Shown here: piece after piece, positions 37,440-47,357 of the stretch
Layout of the letters: every line of letters starts with the position of its first letter
Position numbering within the stretch: the first letter of the stretch is position 1
DNA from: Hormoscilla sp. GM7CHS1pb
Lineage (GTDB): Bacteria; Cyanobacteriota; Cyanobacteriia; Cyanobacteriales; Desertifilaceae
Assembly: GCA_014323675.1 (NCBI GenBank)
Contig: JACONN010000005.1
Span: forward strand, 558,001-622,000
Length of the DNA: 64,000 bases
Direction of reading: 5' to 3'
Made by a program: the position numbers and the translations under genes
The notes under the pieces: model-generated
What the model saw: the letters and a program-made list of their open reading frames with translations, nothing else
Databases searched by the model: none
What the model was told of the DNA's origin: nothing

Positions 37440-38767
37440 ATGAAGATAAAACCGATCGCCCGTCACCGCATTGCTCGGATTGTGGAAAAGTGGCTGCTCG
37501 TTGAGCCACTGTTGCTGGCCACCTGGACCAGTCACGCTTTAGTCTCCGAGCCACGCATTCAAACCATTCGCGTTCAACGGGGCCGGATTGAGTACAATCC
37601 GGATTTTATCGAGCAGTTGAGCGATCGCCACCTGGAAGCCATCCTGCGCTTTGAAGCACTACGGATTCTTCTGAAACACCCCTACAGTCGCCGCCAAGCT
37701 CACTCCGCGATTAGCTATGCTGCCAGCAATTTAACGCTCCAGGAATATTTGCAAACCGAGCTGCCCTTTCCTCGGGCCCGGGATGTCTTTGGCGATCGCA
37801 GCTATGACCAACAATTCTTCGAGTTCTACTACCACAAGCTGCTTGACCAACAGTCCCCCAGTCCGGAGGGGGCAGCCTCTGGAAGCACTAAAGTGCTTAC
37901 TACGAACGCTGATGCCTCTAGAAGCACTAAAGTGCTTACTACGAACGCTGGATCTGCTCAATCTGAATCATTTGCACCAGCATTGGCAGAGGACTCTGAG
38001 CCGACTTCAGACAAGGGCGATCGCCCCCAGATCTCCTAGAAGTCTATACCGACCCAACCCTTAGCGGTGTTGAAAATACTAACCAGTGGGATCGAGATGA
38101 ATTGTTGAGCGATCGCCTGGACGAGCTAGTGAGAATGGCCCAAGCCAATGACAGTTGGGGCAGCATTGGGGGCAAGTTGCGGGAACAGATTTTAGCGAAT
38201 CTGCACCCAAAGCTGGACTATCGTGCGGTTTTGCGCAAGTTTCGCACGTCTATCCTCAGCCAACAGCGCAGGCTAACCCGGATGAAACCGAATCGCCGCT
38301 ATGGGTTCGCCTACATGGGCAGTCGTCGTGACTTTACCACCCGGTTGCTCTTTGCCATTGATGTGAGTGGCTCCATGGGAACCGAAGAGCTGCGGCAGGG
38401 GTTTTCGGTGGTGAATCGCTTTTTTAACTACGGCGTGCCCGCGATCGATGTGATTCAATTTGATGCTGAGATTACAACCGATGTGATGACCTTCCGTCGG
38501 GCCCAGCGGGAAGTCCAGTTAACGGGACGAGGCGGGACGAATTTTGGCCCTGTTTTGGCCTATCTGGAGGAACATCGGGATTACGATGGCCTGATTATTT
38601 ACACTGATGGTTATGCCCCTTGCCCCGCGCCGCCCCAGAATCGGCGGACTCGCATTCTGTGGTTGTTTGTGAGCGAGGCGCATTACCGGAGTTGTTATCC
38701 CAAGCTACAGCATCTGGGACAAGGGGCTTATCTTAAAGCTAATGCGGCGATTCCTTCGTTAGTATAG
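37440..38767 (+). CDS. DUF2201 / VWA-like protein (single frameshift)
   Basis: The N-terminal half corresponds to the DUF2201 metallopeptidase-like domain, but its zinc motif is degenerate: EAILRFEALRILLKHPYSRR has no HExxH. The C-terminal half is a VWA domain with an intact MIDAS start, IDVSGSMG. The frames join when one base is added to the C5 run at 38024-38028, giving PDLLEVYTDPTLSG. In the linker, residues STKVLTTNA occur twice, encoded by an inserted palindromic repeat. It is the expected partner of the MoxR ATPase. Fragments of its 3' end occur in R1 repeats and at 39718-40100. Confidence 0.8.
37883..37950. repeat. Palindromic repeat inserted in frame inside DUF2201 gene (two units)
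   Basis: AGCACTAAAGTGCTTACTAC followed by GAACGCTG occurs at 37883-37911 and 37923-37950. Closely related AACACTAAAGTGTTTAC units sit in the intergenic region at 57404-57455. Each unit has the palindrome GCACTAAAGTGC. Confidence 0.8.
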
Positions 38768-38870
38768 GTAAAGCGAGTAAATTGATGTATTCATTGCTAA
38801 GGGAGATTTTGCAAATTGATAAAAGAAGCGCGTTGTATCATATGCAAGCGATTTAAGGAGGATTATCATC

Positions 38871-38921
38871 ATGTCAGAAGCAAGACCAAACCGTACTTCC
38901 TTACAGCGCGAAGTGCTGTAA
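38871..38921 (+). other. 16-codon ORF with strong Shine-Dalgarno, possible gene-start remnant
   Basis: AAGGAGG lies 9 bases before ATG and the frame encodes MSEARPNRTSLQREVL then stops. It looks like the beginning of a larger cyanobacterial gene cut short, or a tiny peptide; I cannot tell. The rest of the 38768-39024 gap shows nothing else. Confidence 0.25.
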
Positions 38922-39024
38922 ATTATTCACTTTTTATTTAAGTCGATATTTTGGAAACATTAAAAGTCACGTTCATTCTTTTAAATTGCTTGTAAGAGTA
39001 GGACAGAAAATCGTCTTTTCGTTT

Positions 39025-39570
39025 TTAGCAAAGCTCTCTAACAAACTTCCACAGCAAATGGCAATCATCTTTCAAAACTTCTTCAAAATACTCTGTTCCT
39101 GTCTGTGAAATGATTTTGAATTGTGCATGAGCTGGACTTGGGAAGAAAAGCTTTCTCACCAATCCCTTACTAGATACATGAGCATACCCAATAATCCAAA
39201 GTGAGTAGATGACTCCCAAGGCACAATAGCGAGGATTCCGCCAAGTTGGGGGTAAAATTCCAATTGATTCGATCGATGGTTGTTTAAGCGCAGTCGTAAT
39301 AGGGCTACTTATCCTGACAAATTGGGTTTCACTAATCTTGCCGTTAGCTCGGAACTTGATTGCAGCCACTTGTTTCCACTTGTAAACAGGTGCTTCTAAT
39401 AACTCATATTGATGAGGAAACATCCAACTTTCGCTATCCATAATTTTAAATGAAGCATCCGTTTCTCTACGGATTTGCTCGCGAAGGGGATTTTTATGCC
39501 CAATTAACAGAAAATCAATTCCGCCGACTTGATTGACATCGCCACTAATCAGTTCAATATTCAAATTCAT
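39025..39570 (-). CDS. Hypothetical protein, 181 aa
   Basis: Not recognised. The sequence is mixed alpha/beta with conserved-looking aromatic and proline positions (SWMFPHQYELLEAPVYKWKQ, LPPTWRNPRYCALG) and no signal peptide or obvious catalytic motif. A helix with WIIGYAHVSSKGL is moderately hydrophobic. It lies between two degraded VWA-associated regions; codon use is AT-rich. A real but unclassified gene seems more likely than a random frame. Confidence 0.5.
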   Translation of the reverse strand: MNLNIELISGDVNQVGGIDFLLIGHKNPLREQIRRETDASFKIMDSESWMFPHQYELLEAPVYKWKQVAAIKFRANGKISETQFVRISSPITTALKQPSIESIGILPPTWRNPRYCALGVIYSLWIIGYAHVSSKGLVRKLFFPSPAHAQFKIISQTGTEYFEEVLKDDCHLLWKFVRELC

Positions 39571-39606
39571 AGATTGGTATTTTGATTATGCCAGGTGCGA
39601 TCGCCG

Positions 39607-39697
39607 ATCGTGTAGGGTGCGTCTTCTGGGGAGCAATCTATCAATGAATATAGATAATCTTTGCTCCTGCGTAACGCACCAAAACCCTTTGCGGAAC
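39607..39697. repeat. Repeat R3, copy 1
   Basis: GTAGGGTGCGT ... CGTAACGCACC inverted ends, with an internal ATCTATCAATGAATATAGAT palindrome. A nearly identical copy is at 51046-51136. Confidence 0.75.
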
Positions 39698-39717
39698 AAA
39701 CCTAGCCACAGCTTGTT

Positions 39718-40100
39718 CTTTGCCATTGATGTCATGGGGACAGAGGAGCTACAGCAGGGGTTTTCGGTGGTGAATCGCTTTTTAAAATTATAGCGTGCAG
39801 GCGATCGATGTGATTCAATTTGATGCGGAGATTACAACCGATGTGATGACCTTCCGTCGCGCCCAGCGGGAAGTCCAGTTAACGGGACGAGGCGGGACGA
39901 ATTTTGGCCCTGTGCTGGCGTATCTGGAGGAACATCGGGATTATGATGGTCTGATCGTTTACACGCTCTGGTTATGCCCCCTGCCCCGCACCGCCCCAGA
40001 ATCGGCGGACTCGCATTCTGTGGTTGTTTGTGAGCGAGGCGCATTACCGGAGTTGTTATCCCAATCTACAGCATCTGGGACAAGGGGCCTATCTTAAATG
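39718..40100 (+). pseudogene. Truncated duplicate of the DUF2201/VWA C-terminal domain
   Basis: The sequence matches 38345-38750 but lost the MIDAS codons (VMGTEEL instead of VSGSMGTEEL), has a slip with a stop at 39792 and another near 39967. It runs into R1 and then the second lipoprotein copy, so it was carried along with the segmental duplication. Confidence 0.85.
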
Positions 40101-40250
40101 TTCCGCCAGAGAGATGGGAGTAATGTAGATTTTTGTAACAAGTGTGAATTGGGTGAAGCACATCACTGTTCTATGTTATGCTGTCTGTCACCGCTGAATC
40201 CGGGCGGTTAACAATTTCGGTGTTTTTCAATAACCAGAGGATAAACTACT

Positions 40251-40811
40251 ATGATTAAAGGAGTTCTTACAGCCAGCGTGGTCGGGATTCTTCTTATGGG
40301 TTGTCAGGGTGGTCAGGGTGGTCAGGGTGGTCCGGGTGGTCCGCAGCCAATCACAGAAGCCGAGGTCAACGAGGCGCAGAAAGTTTGGGCTGACGGCATC
40401 GTTGCGATCGGCACAGCCTATTCAAATAGTGGCGACTATAAGGCGTTGGCAGCAGAGCATGTAGATACGCTCTACGGCTACGACGAAGGCACCGTCCTCT
40501 TCAAGCCGACTAAGGCTGCGACCGATCAGTTTCGCCTCACTGAGGACGAAGCCCTCTCCTATTTCGTTGGCGGGAGCGTGGATGAAGACAAGGGCTTCGC
40601 GTTGCAGCCATGGACTGCGGTCCGCTTTGAAAATGCCGACATTATCATTGACACCGACTCTGCTGTTGCCATGGGCAACTACTATTTTAAGGATGCAAAG
40701 ACCGGTAAGGAAGTGAAGGTGGAGTACACATTTGGGTATGTTCGTGGTGCCGACGGCAATCTCTTGATCAATGTCCACCATTCAGCACTCCCGTACAGAG
40801 AGACGAATTGA
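40251..40811 (+). CDS. NTF2-like lipoprotein, copy 2 (186 aa)
   Basis: About 93% identical to the protein at 4595-5152, with the same lipobox LLMGC, GGQGGQGG linker and domain. Differences cluster in the linker and around residue 55 (TAYSNSGDY versus RASNPGDY). GAGGAT upstream is retained. Both copies are intact, so selection seems to have kept both or the duplication is recent. Confidence 0.8.
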   Translation: MIKGVLTASVVGILLMGCQGGQGGQGGPGGPQPITEAEVNEAQKVWADGIVAIGTAYSNSGDYKALAAEHVDTLYGYDEGTVLFKPTKAATDQFRLTEDEALSYFVGGSVDEDKGFALQPWTAVRFENADIIIDTDSAVAMGNYYFKDAKTGKEVKVEYTFGYVRGADGNLLINVHHSALPYRETN

Positions 40812-40894
40812 CGGTTTGATTCAATAGTCCGAATCGCCCTCGTGGTAGTTTGGGTTACGCTATCGCTAACCCAACAATCCTACGTCTTTGCTCC

Positions 40895-41016
40895 ACGTGA
40901 GTTCGACGGTTGCGATAACCCCTATTTTTGTCGGGCTATGGATACCTGAAACCCCTATGATTGCGTTCAATAGATCCCGAACTCCGAACTCCGAACTCCG
41001 AACTCCGAACTCACGT
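40895..41016. mobile_element. 122-bp MITE with internal heptamer repeats
   Basis: ACGTGAGTTCG at the left end and CGAACTCACGT at the right are perfect 11-bp inverted repeats. The sequence GGAGCAA (reverse strand) flanks both sides as a short duplication, and the paralogous stretch at 4500-4530 lacks the element. A CCGAACT heptamer array lies inside its right end. Confidence 0.65.
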
Positions 41017-41105
41017 TGCTCCCCTAACCTGCGGTCGGAGCGGATGTGAAGGCGAAAGCATCAGGTTTCGTTGTAAAATGGTCTCACACCGCAGTTGTTA
41101 TTAAA

Positions 41106-42881
41106 CTAAGCCAGGCTGTCGCCAGTCCGACTCGTCTTCAGAACCGGACGTGAGACTTTCACCTCATCCGGCTCCTTGGTTTTCCTATCCCGGCTTTTCC
41201 GGGTGCGGCCTTCTATACTGCCATCCGTTCTCGATTTTTGATGGTGACAATAGTCGTGGAGCAGTTGCAGGTTATCGTAGGTATCCTTACCGCCTAATGA
41301 CTTCGGCAGGATATGGTCTACTTCCCACTTGTCTCCGTCTATAAAAAGCATTCCGCAGCGTGCGCATTTACCCTTCTGTCTGCTCATGAGCTTAATCACT
41401 CTTGGGCTTATCACCGGGCTCTTGCTCAACCTTTTACTCCAGTACACCAGGTTTCCGTCCATTGGGCTGGCTGTTCCTTTCACTTTTACGTGCCGTACCA
41501 TTGCCGTTTCGGAGTGCCGGATTAGTTTTGCCCCTTTCTTGTCCATGAAATTCCAATGTCTGTCGCCTTCGACCTTCCAGTACTTCTTAAATATCCATCT
41601 TCCATTTTTGTTTGGATGCCTTCTTTTCGCCCATTTCCATGTTATTTCCCACAGGTAGTTATCCAGTTCCCCAAATACCTCCTTGCTCACCACCGTTCTG
41701 TAGTAGTTGCTCCACCCCCTTATGATTGGGTTCAGTTTGCTTATCAGTGCTGCCTGTGGCGCGGCTTTGTGACTATCTACTACCGCCTTCAACTTTTCTT
41801 TGTGGGTTTTAATGGATTTGGTGCTGGGTTTTATTAGAGTCAAGTACCCTTTCCCATTTTTTCCACTTCGGTGTTTCGATACCTCATATTGTCTGACATT
41901 GAACCCTAGGAAATCGAATCCTGGGCCGTCTCCTCTTAAGGTATGCGTTATCCGCGTCTTTTCGGGTTTTAACTCTAATCCTATACCCGCTAACCACTTG
42001 TTGATGATTTCCTTAGCTGCCTCAATTACCTCTTGGTTCTTGTGCATTATTACGAAATCATCTGCATACCGCACTACTCCTAGTTCTCTCTGACTTACTA
42101 TCCTATCCGGCACAATCTTCCTTACCTCTGTTTCCATACCATGTAATGCAATGTTTGCCAGCAGAGGGGATATTACTCCACCCTGTGGCGTTCCTGCATA
42201 CGTGGGTTGATAGGTGTGCCTGTCCATCACCCCGGCTTTTAACCATTCCCGGATTTTCCTCCGTATAGGTGCGGAATTATTCAGTTTTTCGAGCAGTGCT
42301 TTGTGGTTTATTCGATCGAAGCACTTCGCAATATCTGCATCCAACACCCATTTGGGTTTTTTGTTGATGCTTGTAAATATTGCCTCGATCGCATCATGGC
42401 ATCCTCGCCCTGGTCTGAACCCATAGGAGTTCGCCTCAAACACCGCTTCCCATTCGGGCTCTAGTGCTGTCTTGATTACTCCCTGTAGGGCCCTATCATA
42501 TATTGTGGGTATTCCCAGTGGCCTCTTTTCGTCTCTCCCGGGCTTAGGTATCCACACCCTACGGGTTGGTTTGACTTTCTTCCCGTCGTTGACTCTAAGT
42601 TGCCCTATCAGCGGCTGTCTTTCGGAAGGCTTGAGAGCGACTACGCCATCCACCCCTGCCGTTTTCTTGCCCTGATTTTGCTGGGTTACTTGTCGTACCG
42701 CGATCATCTTTGCAGACCATGACCTTGTGAGTAATCCCTGGAGTCTACGTACTAGCTTCTTATCTCCTCGTTGGGCCGCTCTGTAGATACGCTTTTGCAG
42801 CTTGAATACTGTCCGCTCTAGCTTGCGCCAGGGAACGGCATTCCAGTCATATACTTTCCTTGCGGACGTACACCGTGACAT
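41106..42881 (-). CDS. ltrA: Group II intron reverse transcriptase/maturase with HNH endonuclease
   Basis: Three domains in order: RT (GIPTIYDRALQ, GFRPGRGCHDAI, catalytic RYADDFVIM), maturase domain X (the region around LNPIIRGWSNYYR), and a C-terminal HNH (CARCGMLF ... VDHILPKSLGG ... NLQLLHDYCHHQK). All catalytic motifs are intact, so intron mobility looks possible. The start chosen is ATG 42881; a GTG 24 bases earlier is also open. The coding frame runs through domain V and stops 6 bases before the intron's 3' end, which is unusual relative to introns whose ORF is confined to domain IV. Confidence 0.9.
   Translation of the reverse strand: MSRCTSARKVYDWNAVPWRKLERTVFKLQKRIYRAAQRGDKKLVRRLQGLLTRSWSAKMIAVRQVTQQNQGKKTAGVDGVVALKPSERQPLIGQLRVNDGKKVKPTRRVWIPKPGRDEKRPLGIPTIYDRALQGVIKTALEPEWEAVFEANSYGFRPGRGCHDAIEAIFTSINKKPKWVLDADIAKCFDRINHKALLEKLNNSAPIRRKIREWLKAGVMDRHTYQPTYAGTPQGGVISPLLANIALHGMETEVRKIVPDRIVSQRELGVVRYADDFVIMHKNQEVIEAAKEIINKWLAGIGLELKPEKTRITHTLRGDGPGFDFLGFNVRQYEVSKHRSGKNGKGYLTLIKPSTKSIKTHKEKLKAVVDSHKAAPQAALISKLNPIIRGWSNYYRTVVSKEVFGELDNYLWEITWKWAKRRHPNKNGRWIFKKYWKVEGDRHWNFMDKKGAKLIRHSETAMVRHVKVKGTASPMDGNLVYWSKRLSKSPVISPRVIKLMSRQKGKCARCGMLFIDGDKWEVDHILPKSLGGKDTYDNLQLLHDYCHHQKSRTDGSIEGRTRKSRDRKTKEPDEVKVSRPVLKTSRTGDSLA
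41141..41174 (-). ncRNA. Group II intron domain V
   Basis: On the minus strand GAGCCGGATGAGGTGAAAGT and its partner TCACGTCCGGTTC form the 34-nt catalytic hairpin with the GAAA-containing loop. Confidence 0.85.
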
Positions 42882-43547
42882 ATTGACTGCTACTAACCTC
42901 CACACTTTTGGTTAACCATGAGGGCGTCAGCTCTATCCTGCTCATTACGGGCAGTCATTTGCTTCTCCACTCAATCTCTCCCAGTTGCGACCTGCTAATG
43001 ATTTGCAGATGTTGCGCCTCTGGTGGCTACTCAGCTCACGACCTCACTGAGAGTACATCAACTGGTTTACTTCGTTCCTGTAGATGATTGGTTGTGACCT
43101 TAGAGAGTGTCCATACGCCGGGTTTCTGGTCAGTGCTTGTTGGTCAGTTAGATACCTGCCAGCGACCTGTATCCTTTCCCTTTTGGGCCAGTGTGTAAGC
43201 CTTATTCCACTGGTTCGTAGTTACGACGCTGCGACACTTCGCTTTCGCTCCTCATAGCCACTTGCTTGACGTTGACCAGCTTAGGCTGCCAGCCAGTGCG
43301 TCAAATCATCCCGCTTTACAGGTTGATGCCATCGCGACTGTAGGGATGATGCTTTCACTCCCGCACCTGGAGGGGGGGACTTGCACCCCCATCATCTCTG
43401 GGTTTCACCGGTCCTTTCCCGTGTTACCACCGGCTGGTCGGCTGACCCTACAAGTTGTCGGGGCTCATGAAACCCCGCTAGTGGTCTCAGTTCTGTGGCT
43501 TGTGACACGTCACTTACAATTGAACTTTTGCACTAAACGAATCGCAC

Positions 43548-44032
43548 ATCCCAATCTACAACAGCATCTGAGGCAAGGGGCTTATATTAAATGTTCTGCT
43601 AGAGAGATGCCATTCATCAGAAGTTTGTAGATTTTTGTAACGATTGTGGATTAGAGGTGCGATAGACAATAATTTGAGTTATACTATTATCAGTTGCTAG
43701 ACCAACAGTCCCCCACGGGGCAAACACCAAGTCCGGCTTCCCAAACCCCAAACGTTGGATTCCCAGCAGCGGGTTGAGAGACTGGCGAAAAGGGACTGAT
43801 ATCAAACGGTCCGCCAGAGAGATACCCAATCCAGTCATCAGAAATTTGTAGATTTTTGTAACGATTGTGGATTAGAGGTGCGATAGACAATAATTTGAGT
43901 TATACTATTACCAGTAGCTCGACCAACAGTCCCCCACGGGGCAAACCCCCAGTCCGGCTTCCCAAACCCCAAACGTTGGATTCCCAGCAGCGGGTTGAGA
44001 GACCGGCGAAAAGGGGCTGATATCAAACGGTC
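43548..44032. repeat. R1 repeat array (reverse strand, three units)
   Basis: 43548-43627 matches R1b with the VWA 3' fossil up to the intron boundary; 43628-43855 and 43860-44032 are two longer R1 units, 90% or more identical. They provide the empty site for the 91-bp MITE. The last unit ends at GACCGTTT (reverse strand), abutting an IS end. No gene is present in this stretch. Confidence 0.8.
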
Positions 44033-44088
44033 GTAATTGCTCAAGATCTTGGTGGTGAAGGAATATGGGTACTGCCGGTACTGCATAG
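44033..44088 (+). mobile_element. 56-bp duplicated IS66 terminus
   Basis: Identical to the first 56 bp of IS copy B (GTAATTGCTCAAGATCTTGG onward), placed directly in front of it. It is either slippage during transposition or the stub of an earlier insertion. Confidence 0.85.
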
Positions 44089-46112
44089 GTAATTGCTCAA
44101 GATCTTGGTGGTGAAGGAATATGGGTACTGCCGGTACTGCATAGTTACTCGGGCCATCGGACTGGAGTGAACAGCCCTTGTACTGCCTCGGAATGCCTAA
44201 CAGGACAAGAGCAATTTTTGAGGAGCGAAAACTTCTCAAATGCTTACGGGGTGGGGGGTTTTGACCTCGAAGTGGTGAGTCGGCAGCCGAGCGCCCGAAT
44301 ATGCAGTTGAGATGCGCGACAGCTGATTTTTTTCAAAATCCCGCGCCCAGGGTTGACAAATTCGATAAATAAGTAGTAAGTTGGAAGACATGACTAAGAA
44401 TTGGCTTGCTGACCTCGACCAAGACACAGAGAATCTCGACCCAAAAAGTCGGGAAGTTTTGCAGCGGTTACTCAATTACCTAGAAGACCTATACAGCCAA
44501 AACCTTGAATTGAAAGCTGACAATCAACGATTGAGAGATGAAATAGCCGCGCTCAAAGGGCACAAGGGAAAACCTGACATCAAACCTCAAGCCAAAGCTG
44601 ATACTTCTAAAGCTGATACTTCTGCGGAGGCCAAACCAGAGCAGCCCAATAGTCGAGAGCGAAAAAAGAAAAAACCGAAAACCCCCCCCAGGAACGTCGC
44701 CAACTTATTCATATTGACAGAGAAGAGGTTATCAAACTGGCTCGGAGTAACTTGCCGTCAGATATCACCCATAGAGGCTACCGAGAAGTAACAATTCAAA
44801 ATATTATATTTAAAACAGACACGGTTATTTATCGACTAGAAAGACTCTATTCACCTAGTACGGAGAAATTTTACGAAGCCCAGTTGCCGCAAGGATTAAA
44901 AGGCAAATCTTACGGGAGTGAACTCGAAGCATTTGTTCTCACTTTGTATTATCAGTTACGAGTGCCAGAAGAAAAGATTCTTAAATTGTTGCCGTCTCAG
45001 GGAATAGTAATCTCGGCGGGAAAAATATCTAACTTAATAACTCGGCAATATTTAAGAGAATTTACTGAAGAACGAAATGCTATTTTAGAAGCGGGACTGG
45101 GCAGTACCAGTTATCACCAAATTGATGATACGGGGATGCGGGTTAATGGGAAAAATTGCTATGTATTCACACTCTGCAATCCTTACTATAGCAGTTTTTT
45201 TACCAGAGAGCGCAAAAACTCTGAAACAGTTCTCCAAATGTTAAACGAATTGCAGTTGGATCCAACTGAATTAGCAGTTGTTCAATCAGATGATTTAGTT
45301 GACAGTATTTTGCCTGACAAGAAGAAAAAGCAGCTCGGGGACTACATAGATATTTTGGTGGCTGATGACGCGGGACAATTTCACAACCAGACGAACCATC
45401 GTAGTTTATGCTGGATTCATGAAGGACGACACTACGAAAAGCTGACTCCTCTGGTTCCCTCTCATCAAAAAAGCCTGGCACAATTTCTCTCTTATTTTTG
45501 GATTTACTATTATCAACTCAAAGCCTATCAACAGCAAAGCACAGAAGAGCAGCGACAACAAAAACTGTTGCTTGAAACCGAATTTGACAAATTGTTTTCC
45601 CGTCAAACCGGATACAGTGCTTTAGATCATAGAATTGATTTAACAAAACAGAAGAAGCCTTATTTACTATTAGTTCTAGATTTTCCTGAAGTTCCTCTTG
45701 ACAATAATGAGGCAGAGCGGACAGTCCGGGAGTATGTGATTAAGCGCAAAATCTCCAATGGAACCCGCACTCTACAGGGGACTCAGGCGTGGGAAGTGTT
45801 TTTGGCTCTGGTTGACACCTGCCGCAAAAACGGAGTGAATTTTTATTCGTACATTAAGGATCGAATTTCCAAATCTTTCAAGATGCCAGCGTTGTCCACG
45901 CTAATTCAACAGATGCAGCCGCCAAAACCAACATAAACATAAACCATTGACTCCAAGTCTCGCTTGTGTAGTTTCCACCTAAGCACCAAGGGTGTTACAG
46001 CTCCTTGTTATAAAGGACAGACTCATTAAGTGCGACATCAGCTCCTGTTTAAAAAGCTGCAGGAGCTACTCTCGTGTGGAAATCACTCCCCACCAACATA
46101 TTGAGCAACTTC
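44089..46112 (+). mobile_element. IS66-family insertion sequence, copy B (2,024 bp)
   Basis: Same ends and length as copies A and C. Its flanks do not match (R1 with AAACGGTC beyond the 56-bp stub on the left, TTATTATA on the right). The left flank is the reverse complement of the left flank of copy A. Confidence 0.9.
44390..45936 (+). CDS. IS66-family transposase, copy B (two frames joined at a C8 tract)
   Basis: Same protein as in copy A, with the tract C8 at 44682-44689. The two frames need either a -1 slip on the C run or one additional C. TTGACA lies upstream of the start within the IS. The aspartates of IDDTGM and DDAGQF and the Glu of NNEAER make up the presumed DDE triad. Confidence 0.85.
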
Positions 46113-46144
46113 TTATTATAAGTTTACTATGGAGCTAAAGTCCT

Positions 46145-47357
46145 ATGTCTGAATTCATGAATCATAATCAAACGGTTGAACTAACCAGTAGCGCTTATGA
46201 ATTAGCTCTAAGATTGCAGGCTCATCCCAATATATCAGCTCGTGTTTTATCTATTTTAGCTCTTGTTGAAAATCCGGATGATAATTGTGAAACAGCGAGC
46301 GGTGCGGAATTAGAAGTTGTCTCGGAACTCCAAAAACTGGGAAATGATGCTCTTCAAGATTGGGCCAATTCCCAAGAGAAAAAAAAAGCCTTAGCTTGTG
46401 AGAAATCTCCCTTGATGCGCCGTCAGAGAAAAAAGCAACTATATTGGTATAGCCTGTTCGGAACTATCCAAGTTATAGAACAAATATTTATTTGCGTAAA
46501 AACGGAAAAAGTATTTAGACCGTTTTCATCATCTGCCCAAATACATTGTCGAGGTTATTCTTTACCATTACAACGAGCAATTACTGATTTGGGAGCCGAT
46601 GTATCTTTTGGAAAAATCCCTGAAAAGCTCAAAGAACATTACGGTATAACTGTACCGATTAGTTCGGCACAAGCGATTACTCAAAAACATGCACATGCGG
46701 TTAAAACATCTCAAATTTTAGCATCCGAAATCCCCGATAGAGATGGAGTAGATCAGATAATTACAGAAATGGATGGCACGATGATTCCAATTGTGAACAC
46801 GACGCCAGCAACCGATGATGTTCAAATTGTCGATCGCCGAAAAAACCGAAAGCTTAGTTGGAAAGAAGCTCGCCTATCACTTGTGGAAATTCCTGGCCAA
46901 AAACAGTCACTTATTGGAGGTACAGTAGGTACTGTTAATGATGCAGGAAACCAATTACTGCATAGTGCAATTCGGGCTGGTATAGGTAGCAATACTAAAG
47001 TTCATGCCATTGGAGATGGAGCCAGTTGGATTGTTAATCAGGTAAGGCGCTTGTTTGGAGAACGTGCTAGCTATCTAATAGATTTTTATCATCTGTGTGA
47101 ATATTTAGCCGCCGCTGCTCCTGGAAATGAACAGCAACAAAAAAAATGGTTGAAACAACAAAAGCAAGATCTCAAAAAAAATCAGCTCCTCAAAGTATTA
47201 AAGAATTTATCAACTCGTATGGAACCAGAACATCTAGCTGATAAATTTGCTCCCGTCCGAGTTGGTACACGATACATAAAAAACCGGCTTGAATACTTAG
47301 ACTACAAAAGTGCTATTGATGCTGATTTACCAATTGGCTCTGGAAAAATTGAGAGCC
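46145..47357 (+). pseudogene. ISKra4-type transposase, C-terminally truncated
   Basis: The protein has the DDE-type core: EMDGTMIPIV, HAIGDGASWIVNQV and a final DLPIGSGKIES, which is the usual Glu-containing motif of ISKra4/ISLre2-like transposases. Right after IES the sequence switches to the end of a sulfotransferase gene, so the last 40-60 residues of the transposase and the IS right end are lost. The N-terminus is complete; GGAGCTAAAG lies before the ATG. Only 32 bp separate it from IS copy B. Confidence 0.75.

Larger units (their letters stand above)
41100..43547 (-). mobile_element. Group II intron, 2,448 bp
   Basis: The 5' end on the minus strand is GTGCGATTCG (43547 down), fitting the GTGYG consensus, and the 3' end is TTTAAT just before AACAACTGCGG. 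The exact boundaries follow from the unoccupied paralogous site at 4435/4436. Domain V is at 41141-41174. The intron codes for a maturase. It landed in an R1/lipoprotein repeat rather than in a gene. Confidence 0.85.

Noticed and set aside
41100..43547. Plus-strand ORFs of 60-120 aa inside the intron
   Set aside because: They are complements of the maturase gene and intron RNA domains.
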